NCBI GenBank assembly: GCA_903828025.1
Contig: CAIKKO010000258.1
Coordinates: forward strand, 1-5,902
Direction of reading: 5' to 3'
Length of the DNA: 5,902 nt
Source of the DNA: an uncultured Sphingomonadales bacterium
GTDB lineage: Bacteria > Pseudomonadota > Alphaproteobacteria > Sphingomonadales > Sphingomonadaceae
Below are positions 1-4,841 of the stretch, one piece after another. Position numbers and translations under genes: made by a program. The notes beneath the pieces were generated by a model that saw nothing but the letters and a program-made list of their open reading frames with translations, did not search any database and had not been told where the DNA came from. Each line of letters starts with the position of its first letter. Position 1 is the first letter of the stretch.

Positions 1-620
1 GGCAGTTCCAGTCGGAAACCGGCACCGCGCGCGGCACGATCCGCGAAGCGCTTGCCCAGCTCGAAGCCGAAGGGCTGATCTATCGGCGCGACCGCAGCGG
101 CTGGTATGTCTCGCCCCCTGCTGTCACCTACGATCCCACGCGCTGGGCCGGTTTCATGCGCTATGTGCTCGAACAAGGCCGCGTGCCCGGCACTGAAACG
201 CTGGACAAACAGGTCATTCCCGCCAGTTCTGGCATCGCCGATATCTTCCGCATCGCCCCCGGCTCGCCGCTGTTCCTGATCGAGCGCCGCCGCACGATTG
301 ATGGGCGGCCGGTGCTGATCGAGCGCATCTGCGTGGACCCGGCACTCGCGCCGGATCTGCTCAACCACTCGCTCGACACGTCGCTGACCGATATCCTCAA
401 AGCGCACTACGGCATCGCCGCCTGCCGCAACCGGGTCGATATGCGGCCTTGCGCGCTGATCAAGGAAGCCGCCGACCGGCTCGGGGTCAAGTCCGGCACC
501 CCAGGCCTCAAAGTCACTCGCACCAGCTTCGACGAAGCCGGGCGCGTGGTGGAGTACGACCGCGAATACTGGCGGCACGACGCCATCCGCATCCACGTCG
601 ATCTGACGGTGCGGGCTTAG
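1..620 (+). CDS. phnR: GntR-family UTRA-domain regulator, PhnR/PhnF-like (5' partial)
   Basis: The reading frame is open from base 3, so the start and the first part of the DNA-binding domain lie outside the window; about 205 residues are visible. Fragment residues 1-39 are the end of a GntR winged helix, with the recognition-helix region TARGTIREALAQLEAEGLIY followed by the wing RRDRSGWYVSPP. From about residue 45 to the end is a UTRA ligand-binding domain (HutC subfamily), including LFLIERRRTIDGRPVLIER and the closing VVEYDREYWRHDAIRIHVDL. The wing followed by YDPTR resembles the phosphonate-utilisation regulators of the PhnR type (TIGR03337), as I recall that family. It is convergent with phnX, with a 4 bp gap between stops. 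A role as the cytoplasmic repressor of the neighbouring aminophosphonate cassette, responding to a phosphonate, is inferred from family and context. The GntR/UTRA call is firm; the ligand and the symbol are less so. Confidence 0.9.
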   Translation, partial: QFQSETGTARGTIREALAQLEAEGLIYRRDRSGWYVSPPAVTYDPTRWAGFMRYVLEQGRVPGTETLDKQVIPASSGIADIFRIAPGSPLFLIERRRTIDGRPVLIERICVDPALAPDLLNHSLDTSLTDILKAHYGIAACRNRVDMRPCALIKEAADRLGVKSGTPGLKVTRTSFDEAGRVVEYDREYWRHDAIRIHVDLTVRA

Positions 621-624
621 CCCC

Positions 625-1410
625 TCAGCCAATCGCGAGCTGCGCCAGCGCCCCCGGCAAATCCGCCACCGTATCTATCACCAGATGCGCGCCCGCGGCT
701 TCGAGTACGGCGCGCGAGGCCGCAATCCGGGCGGCGCGTTCGTCCTCGGGCAGCGCGGCCAACGCCTCGGCGGAAAGGCCGACGCCGTTGCCGCTCGCCG
801 CGATGCCGATCGTCCACACGCCCGCGCCGCGCCCTTCGGCGATCCCGACCGCAGCATCATCAACCTTGACGCAAGCCGTAGCAGGCCAGGCGCCCAATTC
901 GACGAGGTTCTTCCACAGCATCAGCGGCGATGGCCGCCCCGTCGCGGTGTCGCCTGCGCAGACCAGCACATCGGGCGCATAGCCCTGCGCGGCGGCGGCG
1001 GGCAGAATGTCGGCCATCATCTCGCGCGTGTAGCCGGTGCACGAACCGATCTTAACTCCGCCTGCGCGCAGCTGCGCGACCACATCCGCCGCGCCCGGAA
1101 TCAACACCGCGCATTCGGCCGCCGCCTCGCGCATCATGGAGCCGATCTCGCCGAACAGCCTATCCACAGTTGCGGCATCGGGCGCGGCCCCATGCTGCGC
1201 GGTCCAGGCGGCGTGCATGCGCGGCTGGCGCAGGATCGCGGCGATATGGTCGCTCTTGGCCATGCCCATGTCGGCGCGCGCTTCGGCTTCCTCAAGCGTT
1301 ACGCCGTGCGCGGCGAACACTTTGCACAGCGCGACAACCGGCGCGCGGCTGCCGAAATCAATCATGGTGCCCGCCCAATCGAACACCACTGCCTGAAGTC
1401 CGAGGATCAT
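625..1410 (-). CDS. phnX: Phosphonoacetaldehyde hydrolase (phosphonatase)
   Basis: This cytoplasmic HAD-superfamily enzyme hydrolyses phosphonoacetaldehyde to acetaldehyde and phosphate. At 261 aa it has the usual family length. Residues 10-15 are FDWAGT: D11 is the nucleophile, and Ala takes the place of the second HAD aspartate, which is diagnostic of phosphonatases. K52 in MGMAKSDHI corresponds to the Schiff-base lysine (Lys53 in the Bacillus cereus enzyme). Residues 122-132 (GSCTGYTREMM) form HAD motif II, GRPSP at 158-162 contains R159, and VKVDD at 181-185 carries the Mg-binding acids, followed by EGRGAGVWTIG and SGN. Minor departures from the pattern I remember are ADMG where PMG is common and DDAA where DDT is common; no catalytic residue is missing. 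The start codon overlaps the upstream oxidase stop as ATGA and has AAGGA 7 nt upstream. It is the last gene of the cassette. Confidence 0.96.
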   Translation of the reverse strand: MILGLQAVVFDWAGTMIDFGSRAPVVALCKVFAAHGVTLEEAEARADMGMAKSDHIAAILRQPRMHAAWTAQHGAAPDAATVDRLFGEIGSMMREAAAECAVLIPGAADVVAQLRAGGVKIGSCTGYTREMMADILPAAAAQGYAPDVLVCAGDTATGRPSPLMLWKNLVELGAWPATACVKVDDAAVGIAEGRGAGVWTIGIAASGNGVGLSAEALAALPEDERAARIAASRAVLEAAGAHLVIDTVADLPGALAQLAIG

Positions 1411-2528
1411 GCGCTTGTCCTTTCGCTGGAAATCAGGCCGCCGATAACCTCTTCAGCCAAGCCAAAACTGGTGGAAGCCCCGGTGCCGCTGGTCACCACG
1501 ACCAGCCGGACGCCGTCGGAGGGCGTGCGCAAGATGCTGTGGCCCGCAGCAGACGCATACGTGCCGGTCCAGCGCTCCACCACCGCAGGCGGGCGGCCGA
1601 GCACCGCAGCATATTGGCGCAGCATTGCCGCGTCGATCGCCTCGTGGCTGAACGGGCCCGGCGTCGGATCATATTCGTGGCTATCGCCGACCACGAGCGT
1701 GCCGTCGGCGCTTTGCACTGCGATCAGGTGGATGCCCCAGCCCAGCGCCTCGGTCTCTTCTGCTGCGAGCCGCGCCTTGATCGCCGCCGCTTCGGGCAGA
1801 TCGGCATAGCCGAGATAGCGCACCATGCTGAGGTCACTCATCACCGGCGACGGCAGCCGCCAGCCGGGCGCTGCCAGCCGCAACATCTGCAGCTTGCAGC
1901 GCGTGATCCCCGCTTCGGCGTAGATCTCGGGATAGAGCGAGGACCAGTCATCGCCGGGGCAAACCACGACCAGATCGCCTTGCACGTGCGAACCGTCCGC
2001 CAGCGTGACACAGCCCGTCTCGACCCCGACAACGGCGGACCCAAAGCGGAACGCAACCCCAAACGCCGCCGCCAGCCAGGCGGTGAGTCGCGGAATGGCA
2101 TCGCGCGATTCCACCCGCAGATCGAGCGTGCTGTGCAATGCTCCGGCAGGCGCGCTGGCCTGCGGGCACAGGTCCTGCGCTTCCAGCGCGCTCAGGCGGG
2201 TGCAGCCCTCGGCCATTTCGGTTTCCATGAAGGCATCGAGCACGTGCGCCGCCTCGGCCCGCTGGCCCACGACAAGCAGACCTTCCTGCTCGACCCGGAT
2301 GCCCGCAGGCCCCGCCACTTCGCGCCAGATTGCCGCGCTGCGCCGGGCGCGTTCCCACACCACCCCGCGCTCCTGCCCGGTTACCGTGACGAAGCCGAAA
2401 TTGCGGATCGACGCCCCGTTCGCACGCGCGTCGCGGTCCAGCACTGTCACCCTGCAGCCGCGCTTTGCCGCCGCCAGCGCATGCGCAAGGCCGACAATCC
2501 CCGCGCCGACAATCACCACATCAGGCAT
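1407..2528 (-). CDS. TIGR03364-type FAD-dependent amine oxidase of phosphonate catabolism
   Basis: This is a DAO-fold flavoprotein of 373 aa, normal for the family and without a signal peptide, so cytoplasmic. The dinucleotide-binding Rossmann motif VGAGIVGLAHALAAAKRG is at residues 7-24, with the ribose-binding acid at D31 in VLDRD. GASIRNFGFVTVTGQ at 38-52 and the C-terminal GTGASTSFGLAEEVIGG from residue 348 are the hallmarks of the TIGR03364 clade, which is known for association with phosphonate-degradation genes. Members have been proposed, and some reported, to oxidise aminophosphonates (2-aminoethylphosphonate or its N-methyl or hydroxy forms). Immediately upstream of phnX it would make phosphonoacetaldehyde, releasing ammonia or methylamine and reducing O2 to H2O2. 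Its start overlaps the transporter stop by 8 bp with a strong GGAGGG site; its stop overlaps the phnX start by 4 bp. A generic D-amino-acid or sarcosine oxidase is the alternative, but less likely here. The exact substrate is an inference. Confidence 0.92.
   Translation of the reverse strand: MPDVVIVGAGIVGLAHALAAAKRGCRVTVLDRDARANGASIRNFGFVTVTGQERGVVWERARRSAAIWREVAGPAGIRVEQEGLLVVGQRAEAAHVLDAFMETEMAEGCTRLSALEAQDLCPQASAPAGALHSTLDLRVESRDAIPRLTAWLAAAFGVAFRFGSAVVGVETGCVTLADGSHVQGDLVVVCPGDDWSSLYPEIYAEAGITRCKLQMLRLAAPGWRLPSPVMSDLSMVRYLGYADLPEAAAIKARLAAEETEALGWGIHLIAVQSADGTLVVGDSHEYDPTPGPFSHEAIDAAMLRQYAAVLGRPPAVVERWTGTYASAAGHSILRTPSDGVRLVVVTSGTGASTSFGLAEEVIGGLISSERTSA
1418..1422 (-). promoter_or_regulatory. 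Ribosome binding site of phnX
   Basis: AAGGA on the minus strand lies 7 nt before the phnX ATG, within the 3' end of the oxidase gene. It supports the ATG that overlaps the oxidase stop as ATGA. Confidence 0.7.
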
Positions 2529-3834
2529 GGGCCGGACCCTCCGAACGCCGCGTCGAGCGAAGAAAATACACCGTCGAGCAAAGCGTGAACCCCACGATCA
2601 GCACCGAGGCCAGATAGGCGCAATCAATAAACACCGGCAGCCAGTTGCGCCCCGGCGCAAACAGGCTGCGCCAGATCAGCAGCGCCACGCTTCCGGCATA
2701 GCCCGAGGCATCCGCGATATAGATCAGGAACCCTGCATTGCCCGCCTTGCCGAACGCGGCGATCATCCGGTCAAACAGCATCGCGTTGAACGGGGTGTAC
2801 GCCAGATAGAGCCCCGCCCCGGTCAGGATCATCCACGGCATCGGCGCGAGCCACCCGGCCTGAAACGCCAGCGTGCCGAGCCCGAGCATGGCCCCGCCCA
2901 ATATGATCAGCCCATGCATCGCCAGCATCGCGCGCATGTTGTTTTTCACCAGCATCAGCGCGGCCAGACCGGCGAGCGCGATCACCGCCACCGGCGTTTC
3001 GGTCTGCGAGAATACGGCCGACGAACCGCCCTGCCCCAGCGCGGCCCAGATTTCGGGCATGAAGTTGTCGCGGAAATCGCGCATCGCGGTGAGCACGACA
3101 TACCCGGCCACCAGCAGCGCCACCGGCAGGCCATGATCGCGCAGGAACGCCGCGCGCTCGGGCTTGTGCATCGGTTCGCGCTTGGTCCGCTCGGCCTCGT
3201 CCTGCGGCGATGGCGGCGGCAGGCGTTCGAGAAACCACAGCGAGACCAGCAGGATCGGCATAAACGGCACGCCGGTAATCGCGGGCATCCAGCGCTCGGA
3301 AACGCCCGCATGCAGCATGAGTGATCCCGCCGATTTGACGAGGCCGGACGAGACGATGAAGCTCGCGCAGAGCATCGCGCCGAGCAGTTCGGACGTGCGC
3401 CGCCCTTCGACATAGCTGAACACCAGCCCCCAGATCATCCCCAGCGGCAAGCCGTTGAAAAACGCGCAGACGAGCCCCATCCACGGCGGCACCACGGCAA
3501 AAGCGACCAGCGCAAGCCACGAGATGCCGATCAGCGTCGCAATCGCAGTGGCCCGCCCGGTGAGGCCGAATGCGGCGATAATCCGGATGCCGATCAGCTT
3601 CGACAGCGCGTAACCGATCACTTGCATGATCACGAGCGCCGACTTGTAATCGAGCCCGAACGGCATGAGGCCCACGTCCTCATAGGTCGCGACCGTCAGC
3701 GGCTTGCGGAAGGCATACATCGCGAAATAGGCGCTGAACGCGGCCAGCCCGCCGAGCAGCAGCATCGGCAGGTTCGTCTGGCTCGCATCCTGAACGGATT
3801 CGGCCTGCGCCGTGGGATTTCCTGCCTTCATCAT
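2521..3834 (-). CDS. DUF5690-family major-facilitator-like transporter, candidate phosphonate carrier
   Basis: This is an integral inner-membrane protein of 437 aa with about 12 hydrophobic segments in two halves, joined by a charged loop at roughly residues 203-233 (PPPSPQDEAERTKREP). The first segment ends in SAYFAMYAFRKPLTVATY (34-51), the signature I associate with DUF5690. By eye it resembles GlpT/UhpT-type organophosphate antiporters: R43-K44 matches the GlpT RK (Arg45), K79 in YALSKLIG matches GlpT Lys80, and R252 in AMRDFRDNFMP matches GlpT Arg269, with a Pro eight residues later in both. The GlpT His165 position appears to be Ser (S158). First gene of the cassette with the FAD oxidase and phnX, it probably imports an aminophosphonate, possibly in exchange for phosphate. 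The start is a tandem ATG with no clear Shine-Dalgarno; the first ATG lies 2 bp after a putative operator. The membrane transporter call is firm; the substrate is inferred. Confidence 0.88.
   Translation of the reverse strand: MMKAGNPTAQAESVQDASQTNLPMLLLGGLAAFSAYFAMYAFRKPLTVATYEDVGLMPFGLDYKSALVIMQVIGYALSKLIGIRIIAAFGLTGRATAIATLIGISWLALVAFAVVPPWMGLVCAFFNGLPLGMIWGLVFSYVEGRRTSELLGAMLCASFIVSSGLVKSAGSLMLHAGVSERWMPAITGVPFMPILLVSLWFLERLPPPSPQDEAERTKREPMHKPERAAFLRDHGLPVALLVAGYVVLTAMRDFRDNFMPEIWAALGQGGSSAVFSQTETPVAVIALAGLAALMLVKNNMRAMLAMHGLIILGGAMLGLGTLAFQAGWLAPMPWMILTGAGLYLAYTPFNAMLFDRMIAAFGKAGNAGFLIYIADASGYAGSVALLIWRSLFAPGRNWLPVFIDCAYLASVLIVGFTLCSTVYFLRSTRRSEGPAHA
2537..2542 (-). promoter_or_regulatory. 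Strong ribosome binding site of the FAD oxidase
   Basis: GGAGGG on the minus strand ends 8 nt before the ATG at 2528 and lies inside the end of the transporter gene. It fixes this start despite the 8 bp overlap with the transporter stop and suggests strong, possibly coupled, initiation. Confidence 0.75.
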
Positions 3835-3836
3835 TC

Positions 3837-3848
3837 TGGACTATACCA
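3837..3848 (-). promoter_or_regulatory. Putative PhnR/PhnF-type operator
   Basis: The minus strand reads TGGTATAGTCCA, an imperfect inverted repeat with TGG/CCA arms. It differs at one base from TGGTATAGACCA, the operator I recall for the GntR/HutC regulator PhnF of Mycobacterium smegmatis, and fits the HutC-subfamily GT-N-TA-N-AC pattern with one mismatch. It covers the extended -10, so binding there would block RNA polymerase. I saw no second copy in the window. The natural binder is the partial PhnR-like regulator at the left edge; this is inferred. Confidence 0.5.
3840..3848 (-). promoter_or_regulatory. Extended -10 promoter element
   Basis: On the minus strand the bases read TG-G-TATAGT, a TGn-extended -10 differing from TATAAT at one position. 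It would place the start of transcription at about 3832-3834, on the tandem ATG itself, giving a leaderless mRNA. No good -35 is visible, which an extended -10 can tolerate. This is a sequence-pattern call only. Confidence 0.45.
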
Positions 3849-3887
3849 ATTCTGCGGCAGTTCGGTTACACCGCCCGCGCATGACGT

Positions 3888-4838
3888 TCAACCCGCTTGC
3901 CGCACCAGATCGGGCGCGATCACATGCTGCAACACGCGCTTTTCCAGCACGAGCAAAGCGCTCGCACCATTGGTGCGCATGACCAGCCCGCCCGCGAGCG
4001 GCCTGGCCGCTTCGAACACGCCCTTGGCGAGCCGCCCGAACGCTTGCAACGCGCGGCCCTGCACGCCGTGCAGCGCGCAAAGTTGCCGCCAATCCTGCAC
4101 GAAGCGCACGAGCAGCGCATCGAACGCGCCCATATCTGCGCTCACGTCACCGTTCGCCAAAAGCTCGCCGCGCAAGTCGTCGATCAGAAGTTGCAGTTCG
4201 GCAGCGGGCATGACCGCGCTGCGCTGGTCTGCCTCGGTCAGCAGCGGAGCATTGGCCGCCGGATCGGGCACCACGGTGCGCCACCCCGCGCGCGGCGGCG
4301 CGTCCCCCATCGCAAATTGCCAGAAATCGGCAGTGCCCGACGTATCGGCAACGAGGTGGATGCGGTCGCGGTCTGCGCCGTTTTCGACATGGTGCGCGCG
4401 CCAGTTGTCGAAAATCCACGCCTCGCCTTCGCCCATATGCACGCATTCGCCCCCAGCATGAAACCGCACCGCAGGCGTGGTGAACACCGGAATGTGCAGC
4501 CGCACGCGGGTGTGCCAGTGGTAGTTGATATCGGCATGTTCGGGCACGCCGACACCGGGCGCGAGCCGCATCAGCCGCGAACGGCTCCACACCACCCCAA
4601 ACCCCGCCAGCGCCTGCCGCAGATAGGGCAGCGCGGCGAGCCATCGCGTCGGCTGCATCGGCCCGACATGGGCGTCGGTCTCACCCCCTCCCGCGGTGAT
4701 CAGCCGCGCGGCGCTGTTGCCGGGCACGCCATCGGGGTGCGGAGCCCAGGCCTCATCCGGCAGCGCGGCGACTTCGGCCTGCAGGCGCGGCACATCGAAC
4801 AGGATGGGGAGCTGGTAGAACGGGCGCGGCAGCCGCAT
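3888..4838 (-). CDS. Aspartyl/asparaginyl beta-hydroxylase-type Fe(II)/2-oxoglutarate oxygenase
   Basis: This 316 aa protein has no signal peptide. Residues 80-170 hold the double-stranded beta-helix core of the AspH family: PEHADINYHWHTRVRLHIPV (99-118) supplies the first iron ligand H101 and the core Arg residues R111/R113; VHMGEGEAWIFDNWRAHHVEN (about 133-153) supplies the second iron ligand, H149 by alignment with the family pattern FDDxxxHxxxN; and DRIHLVADTSG (158-168) gives R159, the likely 2-oxoglutarate-binding Arg. The C-terminal half (about 190-316) is mostly helical and I do not recognise it. The gene starts 3 bp after the sulfotransferase stop, with AGGA 8 nt upstream, so the two form an operon. 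The substrate is unknown: a protein Asp/Asn side chain is the default, a small molecule is possible. Its transcript may run into the phosphonate cassette, but a functional link is unproven. Confidence 0.9.
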   Translation of the reverse strand: MRLPRPFYQLPILFDVPRLQAEVAALPDEAWAPHPDGVPGNSAARLITAGGGETDAHVGPMQPTRWLAALPYLRQALAGFGVVWSRSRLMRLAPGVGVPEHADINYHWHTRVRLHIPVFTTPAVRFHAGGECVHMGEGEAWIFDNWRAHHVENGADRDRIHLVADTSGTADFWQFAMGDAPPRAGWRTVVPDPAANAPLLTEADQRSAVMPAAELQLLIDDLRGELLANGDVSADMGAFDALLVRFVQDWRQLCALHGVQGRALQAFGRLAKGVFEAARPLAGGLVMRTNGASALLVLEKRVLQHVIAPDLVRQAG

Positions 4839-4841
4839 GGG

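Larger units (their letters stand above)
3835..3887 (-). promoter_or_regulatory. 53 bp intergenic promoter region of the phosphonate cassette
   Basis: This is the only intergenic space of note in the window and is locally richer in A/T than its surroundings. It separates the hydroxylase stop from the transporter start and is where transcription of the three-gene cassette most likely begins. I see no convincing -35 hexamer at 16-18 bp spacing and no hairpin plus T-tract terminator, so read-through from the hydroxylase is also possible. Confidence 0.55.

Noticed and set aside
621..660. Possible bidirectional terminator between the regulator and phnX
   Set aside because: GC-rich bases are present but I could not draw a convincing stem with a T-tract on either strand.
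685..1809. Plus-strand open frame of 374 codons
   Set aside because: It is opposite phnX and the oxidase; no motif or plausible ribosome site supports it.
1170..2588. Long plus-strand open frame of 472 codons
   Set aside because: It lies opposite phnX, the oxidase and the end of the transporter; the product is Arg/His/Pro-rich without recognisable motifs, as expected for an antisense shadow in GC-rich DNA.
2005..3324. Long plus-strand open frame of 439 codons
   Set aside because: It is opposite the oxidase and transporter genes, with biased low-complexity composition (R, H, Q, P) and no domain; a shadow of well-supported genes.
3852..3860. Palindrome CTGCGGCAG in the intergenic gap
   Set aside because: The arms are only 4 bp with a 1-base centre, not extended by flanking bases, with no T-tract; too short for a hairpin terminator and common by chance at this GC content.
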